Shown one piece after another: positions 45,388-55,346 of a stretch of DNA of 64,000 nt. The notes beneath the pieces were generated by a model. The model was not told the origin of the DNA. It saw nothing but the letters and a program-made list of their open reading frames with translations, and ran no database searches. Made by a program: the position numbers and the translations under genes. Every line of letters starts with the position of its first letter. The first letter of the stretch is position 1. This DNA comes from Amorphophallus konjac (taxonomy: Eukaryota; Streptophyta; Magnoliopsida; Alismatales; Araceae): the NCBI GenBank assembly GCA_022559845.1, contig CM040123.1:319715933-319779932 (forward strand), given 5' to 3'.

Positions 45388-47865
45388 GATGATGGCAACA
45401 CAATGAGTCACATAGACTCAGCAAACAATTCTCCCCCTTTGACACAATCAAAAAGGAAATGGTTTGCGAGTGGAATGAAAGACATGTATGAAATCCGATA
45501 CCAATTCTCTCCCTTAGAAACATGCGGAATGAGTACTGAAGAATAAAATATAAGAACTCCCCCTATCAACATGCCTGATTGACTACTCTCCCCTTAAATG
45601 CAGATGACCCTAACTCCAATAAATCAATATGAAATCTGCCATTACAAACAATCTGAACTCTGGTTGTGGCACCTCACATATGCATGAGCAGAATGAAACA
45701 GGTGGAAAGTCCACAGAACCAGAACTGGTTGCAAAACAAGATGGAAGATTCCAACAGTGTGGAGAGGAGTACATCTCAGGAATCAATCAGTCAACTGATA
45801 AGAGAGGATTGTCAATACAATTCCTGTTGATCATGTTGTCAGAGGTGAGTCAGATCATGAGGGATTTTAAGGCATGCACAACTACAATGAGTCTTAACAT
45901 GAATAGACTCTCCTATCATAGAGGGTTATGAATTGGCAACATGACCAACCTGATTTAATTATGATGTATACCAAATTTGTCAATTAAAAGTAATACTTAT
46001 ATCTGAATTCAAGTTTTAATAAAGATTAACCAAATAATCAGATGACACTCATGACCGCTCATCTTCATCTTACACACAAGATCTCAATGACTCTTTTAAG
46101 AGTTACACATATTAGTATTGATGTTAAACACTTTTTACAAGAACATGAGTTGACAGAATTTTCAATATATTTTCATTTGAAGCACATTATATTTTTCCTG
46201 AGTAATTTAAGTTGATCACACCTTTTTACATGACAACACGTCTCAGGTGAAGTAACCCAGTTACTTAGTGTGATAACTGTCATTGCCTCTCAACATTGAG
46301 ACCAGAGTTAGCAATAGAAATGTCTTTTTACATGAGGAGACACCTTGATCAGAGGCCAGACTCCCCAGTTACTCGACATAAATATGCCATTGCTCTGTCA
46401 TGTTTTTCGATAAATTTTTATCAGAGATAACTATGGCACCTCATGACATAAGTTACTTTATTTCATTGATAAAGAACCCAGCTTCTCAGTGACCGAGCCA
46501 TTGCTCTGAATTCACAATTTTTCATTTAGTCAACATTTTTCAAGTTAATGTTTAACCACAATACTCACTCTATGTATCTCTACCAAAGTAGCCTTGATTT
46601 TAAATTTTCAGATATCAGATGAGAGAGTCTAAGGTTTACATGACACATGTGGTTAAAGTTTATTAAACCTTATCATTCAGATATTTTCAAAGCATTTAAA
46701 TGCAAATCTGAGAATACATAAATCTTATATCAGTCTGATTTAGTGGTTATTCTTAAACCTATATGATAAGAATTTCTACATGATTCAGACTGAATTGCAT
46801 GGCCTGCAGCTTGAGTTCCTTAGATCAGATCAAAAAAAAAATTAGCTGACCAACTAATCAACAGTAGAACCAAATCAGTCACACCAGCTAAGAGATATAT
46901 GAAGGATGAGTATAAGTTGGTGGAAGAGTCAATCACCAATAGAGAAGAGCATTAGAAGAGAGTTTATCAACAAACAGTAGCTGAGTCTGGAATACAGACT
47001 GATCAGCTATTTTGGTGAAGACAGTAGAGTATTCAATTGAACAGCACATAGGCAAGAGAATGGATCAGATTACTAGATAAAAGGAGTTCATGAGGTGAAG
47101 AAGAGATGAAATAGGAATGCTCCACCTGTCTAAATGCAATGGAATATCTTTTTAGGTTTTTTTTCAAAATTTTATGACAAGCACTACTCTTCATATGTGC
47201 AGTATGCAACAAATCTGATAAGGAGAGCATGATGACCAAGCGACAGCAGACAAGCTCCCCCTGACAAAATGCATGATATGCAATGAAGGCACAACAATAT
47301 GCACTGTGAACATGAGATGCACCTACTATATGCAAGACATGCAGCTACCTATACTCGGTGCAAAGAAGATTTTTCAAGTGATTTGACTGATTTTTCATGA
47401 GAAACAGGAGTTCTGAAGATGAGACAGAATATGTAGATATGACAATAAATCAGATGGGTAGACAGGAAGAGTTCAGACAATTGACACCACTGAAGAATTT
47501 AGAAAGGCTCCCCTTGTCTATATGCAGTGAATCACTTCTTTTTGGAATTTTCAATATGATGATATGTAATGCAGTCACTACATGTATGCTTATGCGATGA
47601 CTCTCATTCAGATATGATTCATGCAAATCAGAAAGAAGAGAATTATCATAAGCTTGATTGTGCAATTCACATTTCAGAAAGTTTCAGTTTAACATCAACA
47701 AATCAACATGATATGCAATCATTTCAAGTTCATAATTTTATATGATGGAATTTAAGATGAGTATTCAGAACAAACCTGAAAAGCAAAACCCTGGGGTCTT
47801 CCTGTTGAGTGTCTTGATTTATTTACCCCTCTTTTTCATTCCAAGGCACACCTGTAACATGTTAA
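45388..47865 (-). other. Copia-4 conserved non-coding region in place of pol
   Basis: Collinear with 28541-31085 of Copia-3 and without a long ORF. The hairpin-rich core is at 46258-46507. It also has several CTCCCCCT words and ATGCAA.GA-rich stretches. Confidence 0.8.
46258..46507 (-). other. Hairpin cluster in Copia-4 non-coding region
   Basis: Counterparts of the Copia-3 stems: CAGTTA/TAACTG (46258-46279) is identical in stem; TCTCAA/TTGAGA (46288-46301) shifts the pairing register yet still pairs; TGTCTT/GAGACA (46321-46342) keeps all but one pair; TTATC/GATAA is kept (about 46418-46430); CTCAGTGACCGAG is kept (about 46485-46497). The CTCATGACATAAG copy has lost one pair. Confidence 0.6.
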
Positions 47866-50497
47866 TCAATTTGATCCTGCAGGGACCCAAACAGCCTTGG
47901 GTCCCGAGTTAACTCTGACAGGTGTTCTGAATAATTTTTTAGCAACATCATTATCATACTCCATCAGGTAACAATTATTCATGAAATGACCAAACTTTCT
48001 ACAATATCTACATGATGTAACAACCCTTGAATTCTTTTTGTGAATATTATTATAATCATGGAATCTATGTGAGTTAGCATGAAAATTTATGTTACTTGCA
48101 TGAAATTTTGACTTACCATTACCTGCCAACCAGCATTCAGAATCTTGGTGGCCAGGTTTTCCACATTCAAAACATACAAGAATCTTTTCTTTAAAATCAG
48201 CTTTATTTCTACAAAAAAAATTCTATTTGCCAGGAATTTTACAAATTTGGAATTAAAATGATTTCCCTGAGCATACCAGCAGTCCTTGACTGCATGCCCA
48301 TACTTACCACATTCAAAGCACCTAAGGTGCTTACCTTTTGAGTTATTGTTGCCCCAATAATTTTCAGTCCAACACTCATTTGCCTTGTGCCCTGGCTTGT
48401 TGCAGGTGAAACAAATAGTATGCTGGCTTGAAATAGATCTATATCTATGTGGGCCATGAGCATGTGTGAAAAATCTAGAATTCACATTGTTATCTTCTTT
48501 CATTGTAAAACATGCATTCATTAGATGACCACGCCTACCACAGTAATAACAAGATGCATCAGATTTCTTAGTGGCATGGTTTCTATCAGATGAATTCCTA
48601 GAATGCATTGCTTCACCAGCATGCTCATCTTTAAGCAACAGTCTGTAATCATCCATTACATGCCCTATCTTGCCACAATAATGACATGACACTTGTGATT
48701 TCCTGGCAACATGATTACTAACAGACTGACTAGATGCATGCGAATGAGTACATGAGGCATGAGCATTGTGCATTGACCCATCAAATTCAACCAAGTTGGC
48801 ATATCTTAGGGTGTAACCAGAAATATTCTTTACCTTCTTTGTTTGACCCTTCCTTTTCAATTTTTGATTATTCTCAACAATTTTTGTTTGCCTTTCATTT
48901 TTCTGGGCTTTGAACTGAAATACAGATGTTGAAGGTGATTTCTGATTTTCATTCTGTTTTGGGGATTGATTTGAGGTACCAGCTACATCAGAGCTTTGCA
49001 CAAAAGTGGCATATAGTTGATTTTTAGTGATTTCCTTAACATCAGAAGTGCAATTTGTTCCCCCTTTTGAATTATCATCCTCCCTTTTCACAACAGCTTT
49101 TATTTTTCTTTCATTTTTCACAAACTTGGCTGCTGAGTTTTCCAGATCATGAATTTTATTTTCCAAGCTAGCAATGTGAAGTTCATAACTGGCTATCTCC
49201 TGTTCACTGCAATTAACACATTCGCTTAGAACTTTGTTTACAGTTTTATACTTCTCAATTTCTTGTTCTAGACTGTTCAAAATTTATGATTATCCATCAC
49301 AAGTGAATTTCTCCTTTTTTAAAGTGAGAAGTGTTTCAGACAAGCCAGTGTTTAACCACTTTAATTTTTTAACTTCAGCTTTCAGTTCAGTGTTTTCCTC
49401 CTCAAGTGTTTGTGGTTGAGCTTCCTTAATAACAGATTTTTCGATAGTCAAAAGCCTCTGTGAGAAAATATTATTTAAAACTATCAGTTTCTTGTTTGTT
49501 CTCTCAATTCTTTGTTCTCTTTAATCAACTTCTCGATTTCTTCATCACATTTTCCATTTCCAGACATAAGCACTAATTTTTCAATTAGTTCATCTTCTCT
49601 TTCCTCCACTTTAATTTTGTCAGCAAGCAAATTTCTGTGATCTTCTTTAAACAAGACAATTTGTTTCTTCATCCATTCATTCTCACTATAAAGTTCCTCA
49701 TTACGTTCACGCAGAACAGAAATATGCATTGTTTCCTTGCTGATTTTATTCAGACTAGCCTTGAGATCTTCATTTTCTTTTTGAACTTCAGCATGTTCAA
49801 GCTTTAGTTTGTCCATTACAGAATTAATTTCAGTCAGCTCTTGCATGCTTTTTAGATGCTCATTTTTCTTCTTATTCAGCTGATTCTCAAGTTCTGATAT
49901 CTTGTCCAAGCATGTTTGATTTTCAATTTTTAGAGAACCATTTTGTTCCTTAACATTCTGAGCATCTTTTAGGCATGTATCATAAGACTGTTTCAATGTA
50001 GGACAAATATCACAAGTAAGTTCAGATTTGCATTGTTCAATTCTTTTCTTTAGTCTTTTATTTTCAGATTTTAATTTTGTACATCTATCAGTAAGCTCTT
50101 CATTTATATTCCATAAATCATCAATCGAAACTTCTTCGGATCCAGAGCTTACCAGAGATGATGATTCTTCATTATCATTTCTCCGATCAGCCATCAAGCA
50201 TTTGTTGTGATTCCTGGTAAGCTTTAGTTTTTCCAAAATTTCTTTGGCAGACCTGCAAGAAGAAATACATGATATTAGAGCTCTGTCAATTGATTCTTTC
50301 ATTAAAACTAATGCTCTAGTGTTGACAGAGTCTTTCAATTTATCCTTCTCAGTCCATCTAGATTTATCTTTTGATAAATTGTGTGGACCATGAGTTATTA
50401 CCTTCCAGAGATTAGGATCAGTTGATTTTACATACCGATGAAAATTTTCTAACCAAGAATCAAAATCATTACCTCTGAATATCGGAGGATTATCCAT
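47866..50497 (-). pseudogene. Copia-4 Gag variant with multi-zinc-knuckle array, frame-disrupted
   Basis: ATG 50497 (MDNPPIFRGNDF). Same plan as Copia-3 Gag: N-terminal Gag region, no EGTSQVRET segment, long coiled coil, then CCHC knuckles. Knuckles in order: CHYCGKIGHVMDDY (last Cys changed), CYYCGRRGHLMNAC, CFTCNKPGHKANEC, CFECGKYGHAVKDC, CFECGKPGHQDSEC (shifted frame), CRYCRKFGHFMNNC. The frame breaks between 49484 and 49270 (stop near 49484 and stops near 49285) and shifts by an extra base in a run of eight A/T at about 48220-48227. It ends WVPAGSN with TGA. At least six knuckles were present ancestrally; this copy cannot make a full protein. Confidence 0.88.
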
Positions 50498-50647
50498 CGA
50501 GATATGATGAATGCACCGAAATCAGATGAGCAAATCAAGACACTAAACCGGTGAAACAAAACACAGAACACAAGAAACCCACTCTGAAATGCACCAAAAA
50601 CTAGCAGGATCCTCTGCAGATTGTTAGATCTGTTAGGTCAGAGACCC

Positions 50648-50659
50648 GCTTAGATACCA
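50648..50659 (-). other. Copia-4 primer-binding site, altered
   Basis: Minus strand TGGTATCTAAGC against TGGTATCAGAGC in the other three Copia elements: two adjacent mismatches at positions 8 and 9. Distance to the LTR (two bases) is normal. Confidence 0.85.
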
Positions 50660-50661
50660 AT

Positions 50662-53235
50662 TGTTGGGGTGCGTGAGCTGATAGAAATGGATCCAGAGGG
50701 GGGTGAATGGATCTTTTAAAAAATATTTCTCAATTAAAATTTCGATTACTTGACAAATTAAAACACTCTAAGAAAACTAATCAAGTCATCTATTGAACCT
50801 GTAAGCAAACACTTGGAGCGCGCCTATGCATTCATCTAACGAAGACAAAGATAACACACAAACCACAATGCAAGAAGAGTTTTTAGGTGGTTCGGTCCTC
50901 CAGACCTACATCCACCCCACACTCAAACCAGAGTGTGGATTCCGCTGACTCACAGCTTGAAAACCGCTGGGCATCACAGCTTGCCTACATCAGTTGGGCC
51001 TCACAGCTTGCCATCCGCTGAGCATCACAGCTTGCTACCGCTGGGCAATACAGCTTAGCCATCCGCTGGGGACTACAGCTTAACCCGTCCGAGGTATCCA
51101 CCTCGCCCGTTGAGCAACACAGCTTGCTATCCATAAGAATCCTCCTCTGTAAAACCGCTGACTAACAGCTTGATGAAAGGTTCAAAAGAAAAACAAAAAC
51201 AAGAGACAACAGCAATGGAAAGCTGTAAACAATGAAGCATGAAATGGCTCTCAAAGAGCTGACTGGCCTAGATTTGGTCCCCGGTCCAGTAGAGACTAAA
51301 CTTCAGATAACTGACTGCTTCTTCTTCTCAACTCTCGATCTCTCTTCCTCTTTCTTTTTCTTCTTCTTCTCTGCTACTTTCACACTCTGCACTTCTTCTC
51401 TTTTTCTTCTTGTTCTCTTCACACTGGATCGTGCAGGCTCTCAGTTCCTTCTCTGATTCTACCCCTTCTGCTTCGATCAGACTTCTTCTGAGGAAGAGGC
51501 TTCATATATATAGAGCAGCAGATAGGGCGTGTGTCTTCCAACATCTCCCGCCCAAAAGCTTGGACCACGTGGCAGCATCCAGGCTGTTGTTGTACACGTG
51601 TCACGATCCTGGCACCTTCTCTTTCTTGGATCATGTGCCCTTCTTAATCTCCTCGAGCATAAGTACATGTCAGTCAGTCAAAGAGAATTATCAGTTTAAG
51701 ACTATAGAACCTTGTACAGACTTTGTAGTGTGCAATGCAGCGTGTAGACTTTGCAATGTATAGACTTTGCAATGCGACAGCAATGTATAGACTTTGCAAT
51801 GCGACAGTAATGTATAGACTTTGCAATGTCTAGTGTTGAAACATGAGAGCACAATGCCCAAACTGAGTGTGTAATGCAGAATGCATCAAGCAATGTATGA
51901 ACGTTACAAATGGATGCACTGTCATGCCAAATGAATGTGCAGACTCAACGTGCACCATTGTGCAGACTTACTAAAATGATGTATAAGCATAGCAACACAC
52001 AATGTGCAGACTTCGTGCAATGCATGAAACAATGTATAGACTTAGAGCGAATGAGTGCACAAATGCAGATGGCAAGGTATATACATTACAAATGGATGCA
52101 CTGTCATGCCAAATGAATATACAGACTCTGCATGCAACAATGTGTAGACTTAGTGTTTGTGCAGGTAGCCAATGTATAGACTTGGCGTTTGTGCAGCTAG
52201 CCGTTGTATGGACTTTGCATTATGAAGCACATAGGCTGTACAGACTTGTGCTAATGCTGCAAGTGAACAATGTACAGGCTTTGGACATGCGTGCATGCTA
52301 TGCGATGTACAGACTTGAACGCGTGCATGCTACATGTTGTACAGACTTGCTGACAAAGAGTTGTGCAGATTCTGCGTGCAACAAAGACGATGAGTGAGAC
52401 GCTAAGTGAGACGGTCTAATGTATAGACTTTATGTCCAAATGAGACGCTAAGTGAGACGGACCTCACAGGCTGTACAGACTTGAGAGTGCATGATGTATA
52501 GACTTAATGATTGTGTGAGCATGCAGCAGCCAATGTATAGACTTGCAGGTGCAACGTAGGTAAAGATACCAATGTATAGACTTGCGAGTGCAACGTCGGT
52601 AAAGATACCAATGTATAGACTTCCTATGCCTACGACAATTGCGATGTACAGACTTGCTCGATGTACAGACTTCGCCGATGTATAGACTTAGCGAGCAAGA
52701 CATGAAGTGCTATGTGAGACGCAACATGAGACGGAGCAATCGCCGATGTATAGACTTAGCGAGCAAGACATTAAGCGCACTGGCTGTACAGACATGAAAT
52801 AATGCATGGACTATGCACATGCATGAAGAGCCCTGTCGATGTATAGACTTGATAATGCAATCTAGGGCGATGTACAGACTTGACTAATGCAATCTAGGAA
52901 AAACTCTGTACAGACTATATATGCATGAAGAACACTGGCTCTGGCTGTATAGACTTGATCCAATGAATCAACCGGAGGTTGTACAGACTAGCCACTAAGG
53001 AATGTGCAGACATGCACAATGAACTACAGCATAAACATATCAGTAGAGAAGCAATGCACCGATGCTATGCACAGACCTTAAATCATGCACAAAACAATTT
53101 ATGCACATCAACTAAAACATCATCAAGGCATAAGGCATACAGATCAAGCTCTCAATTGAAGATTAACCAAGTGATGACACTAATGTTGCTATCATCAAAA
53201 CATCACTGCATCATCAAGGCACAAGGGGCACAACA
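50662..53235 (-). repeat. Copia-4 5' LTR
   Basis: 2574 bp partner of 42791-45373, ending GGCACAACA, with a TATA box at 51503-51512 and the GTATAGACTT array at 51714-53000. Confidence 0.95.
51503..51512 (-). promoter_or_regulatory. TATA box of Copia-4 5' LTR
   Basis: Minus strand GCTCTATATATATGAAG, in the same place in the 3' LTR (43633-43642), preceded by CTGCTG as in Copia-3. Confidence 0.6.
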
Positions 53236-53240
53236 GTATG
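53236..53240. repeat. Target-site duplication of Copia-4 (right)
   Basis: GTATG, identical to 42786-42790. Confidence 0.95.
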
Positions 53241-53509
53241 TATATATCACAACAGAGGAGGAGACCAGATAGCACCCAAAAGTGATAATCACAACCAAAA
53301 ACTGTGAAAACAATAGCAACCTCGGTGTGCGTACCTGTAACTGGAGCAAACGGTCATGTGGGAGACTGCTGAGAATACCAAACGATCTATCACTAGACCG
53401 CTTTGGAGCCAGAAACGGCCAAGGAGGAAAGTCGAGAAAAACACAAGGGCAACTGAGAACAACTAAGAACAGCGGGTCAAACAGAAACCCAAGACGATTG
53501 GCACTAGTT
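53241..53509 (-). other. Gypsy-B leader, PBS-proximal part
   Basis: Non-coding. Contains two copies of the CGGTC...GAC(C/T)G hairpin repeat (53350-53370 and 53379-53405) that also occurs in the Gypsy-B LTR. Confidence 0.65.
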
Positions 53510-53529
53510 GTCCCACCGTGATCGCCAAA
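53510..53529 (-). other. Gypsy-B primer-binding site
   Basis: Minus strand TTTGGCGATCACGGTGGGAC, the same general form as the Gypsy-A PBS (TGGC...GGTGGGAC). The gap to the inferred LTR start at 53540 is 10 bases, so either the LTR boundary or the exact priming site may be off by a few bases. Confidence 0.65.
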
Positions 53530-53712
53530 AAATTAGGGGTGTTGATATTTCTTTCCTTCTTTCTTGTGTGTGAGTGAGATGGTGATGAATATGTGAGAGT
53601 GATGTGATGTGGGTGAGCAAGTGGTGCACTAACTCAGGCAATCAGCATGAAATCAAAGCATGGGGCATGTCATCTCAAATATTGCAAAAATGTAAAAGGA
53701 GAAGTAAAAACA

Positions 53713-53765
53713 CACGCCGTGGGCGTGAAGCGAAGAGATGAAAATAAACACACACCTGGGGTGTG
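53713..53765. other. Duplicated small hairpins in Gypsy-B LTR
   Basis: CACGCC GTG GGCGTG (53713-53727) and CACACC TGG GGTGTG (53751-53765), in two copies of a diverged 38-bp unit. The two stems differ in sequence but both pair perfectly. Confidence 0.65.
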
Positions 53766-53935
53766 GAGCAACTAAAGTAAAAGAAGACAAGCAAGATGAT
53801 GAACAATGCCCAAATATGGAATGATGTAATCGCCACCAAAGTAAATAACATAGCAAAACTGCAATATATACCTTGGAAAGAGCCAAGTGAATCCACCCGC
53901 CCGTGGGGGAGAGAAAACCCAGGTGCTACGGAGGA

Positions 53936-54922
53936 AAACGGTCTAATAAGCAACCACTAGGAGAAGGCAAACAGTCTTACGATAGATCGCCTGAGATCTG
54001 CAAACGGTCCTTCAGAGGACTGCAAGGGCACCCAGAACAGTGAAGTGGAACATTGAATTTCCACCCCTCCGGGCCGGCCAAAAGTGCTGGGCCTCGTGCA
54101 ATGAACCTTGTAAACCTGCAAAAGAGTGTAGACACAAAGAAAAATGACCCAATAAGCCCTTGGGACTAATGTAGTATCTATAATGCAACTAAGCTAAAGT
54201 GCATAAAAGGAAGGGTGAATACCTGGGGGTGGTAGTTTTTTTAATCCCTGTGGGGCTTGGAAAAGATAGAAGGATGTTTGAAAACGTGATGTGAGTGCAA
54301 AGAACGTGGGAAGAAGAAGAGGGAATATGCTATGGATGCAAAGGGACAATAGACCAAAACTAAAGAAAAATACTCAAACTTAGACCAAAGGAACTTGATA
54401 CTCCCTGGACCAGAAGCTTTGTGGACGTGGAAACAACTTCTCCCTGGTTAGTACTCGCTCCCGAATGCAGCAGCTCTTCGTGGTAAACTCCAGAAATCTC
54501 CTCCTCAAGCCATGAAGTCAAGGGCTCTATTTATAGGCCCTCAAACCCTAGGTTTGAGTTGGAGGGATAATGACACAAAAATAAGCCTGAACTTGGATAA
54601 ATCTCGAGGATAATACTCCCAAGAGTCCATAGAAATAAACAGATGGTTCTGAGAGCCTCTATCTTGAGAGAAATCAAAGAATCATGGACTCTAGTTCATC
54701 CACGGCGAAGCAGAGTAAATCAGACAGAGTAGGACTCTCTGTCTCCCAAACGGTCTTGCGATGGACTGCAAGGCTCAAGAAAATGGTCTAGCGATAGACC
54801 GCTAGGCTCAATCATCCAGAAAAGATAAGATCAAATAGACCCAGTAGGACTCTCTGCCTCCTAGCGGTCTAGAAAAAGACCGCCAACGTCCACTAAACGG
54901 TCGTACGATAGACCGCTAGGCT
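53936..54922. repeat. CGGTCT...AGACCG hairpin repeat family
   Basis: Copies at about 53936, 53967, 54001, 54748, 54781, 54862 and 54895 (plus two in the leader), each about 25 bp: AAACGGTCT, a 4-8 nt loop often GCGAT, then AGACCGC(T)AGG. Examples: GGTCTA GCGA TAGACC (54785-54800) and CGGTCT AGAAAA AGACCG. The last four sit in a tandem duplication of about 110 bp that begins GTAGGACTCTCTG. Confidence 0.78.
54525..54536 (-). promoter_or_regulatory. TATA box of Gypsy-B LTR
   Basis: Minus strand CTATAAATAGAG. It would drive leftward transcription into the leader and gag. Confidence 0.55.
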
Positions 54923-55346
54923 AGTCGACGTGGAAAAAGAGATAAAGACCGATAAACCTCCGATTTAATCCATAAGATAATCCCTTATTAGTCCTTATCC
55001 AGGCCCAATAAGCTGAAATATTGAGAAATCAGTGGAGCCAGGCCCAACCAGGGAGAATAACCCATGAAACAAGCCCAGAAACTGACCCAAAAATGACCCA
55101 ATAACCGGTGAACAACTCATGACATCAAATATAAATAAGGAGATGACCCAACTCATTGGTCATAAAATGGGTGTCAACAATATGGTCATTGATTTTCTGA
55201 TGATATTAGTTTCTATCTCATGATTGCTTATATTCTTAGCGAGCTATGAGGAAAAAACCATTAATTTTAGGCATGAGTGATTATATAGAAACTTATTCCG
55301 TTTCTCCAAATTGCTGATTTTAATTTTGAAAACTATTTCTGGACAG

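Larger units (their letters stand above)
42791..53235 (-). mobile_element. Copia-4: non-autonomous, gag-only SIRE-like LTR element
   Basis: 10.4 kb: 3' LTR 42791-45373 (2583 bp), PPT, 2.5 kb conserved non-coding region, gag 47866-50497, altered PBS, 5' LTR 50662-53235 (2574 bp), with a perfect GTATG target duplication. Same architecture as Copia-3 and no pol. LTRs, Gag and non-coding region are clearly diverged from Copia-3, so the gag-only form has been propagated as a lineage and is not one recent deletion. Confidence 0.95.
40658..55179 (-). mobile_element. Gypsy-B: Tat-like Ty3/gypsy retrotransposon (5' part), interrupted
   Basis: In minus orientation: 5' LTR 53540-55179, PBS 53510-53529, leader (53241-53509 and 42277-42785, split by Copia-4), gag 42276-40658, cut at 40657 by Gypsy-A. 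The remainder lies off the left edge. It is the oldest retroelement in the nest, since Gypsy-A and Copia-4 both interrupt it. Its target duplication cannot be checked (ATATG expected, from 55180-55184). Confidence 0.83.
53540..55179 (-). repeat. Gypsy-B 5' LTR
   Basis: 1640 bp with terminal inverted repeats TGTTGA...TCAACA. Minus-strand TATA box CTATAAATAGAG at 54525-54536. Carries eight dispersed hairpin repeats and a small tandem duplication with two hairpins (53713-53765). No ORF. Confidence 0.78.

Noticed and set aside
53653..53953. Hydrophobic minus-strand ORFs
   Set aside because: They lie within the Gypsy-B LTR and arise from A-rich/CT-rich repeats and a local tandem duplication.
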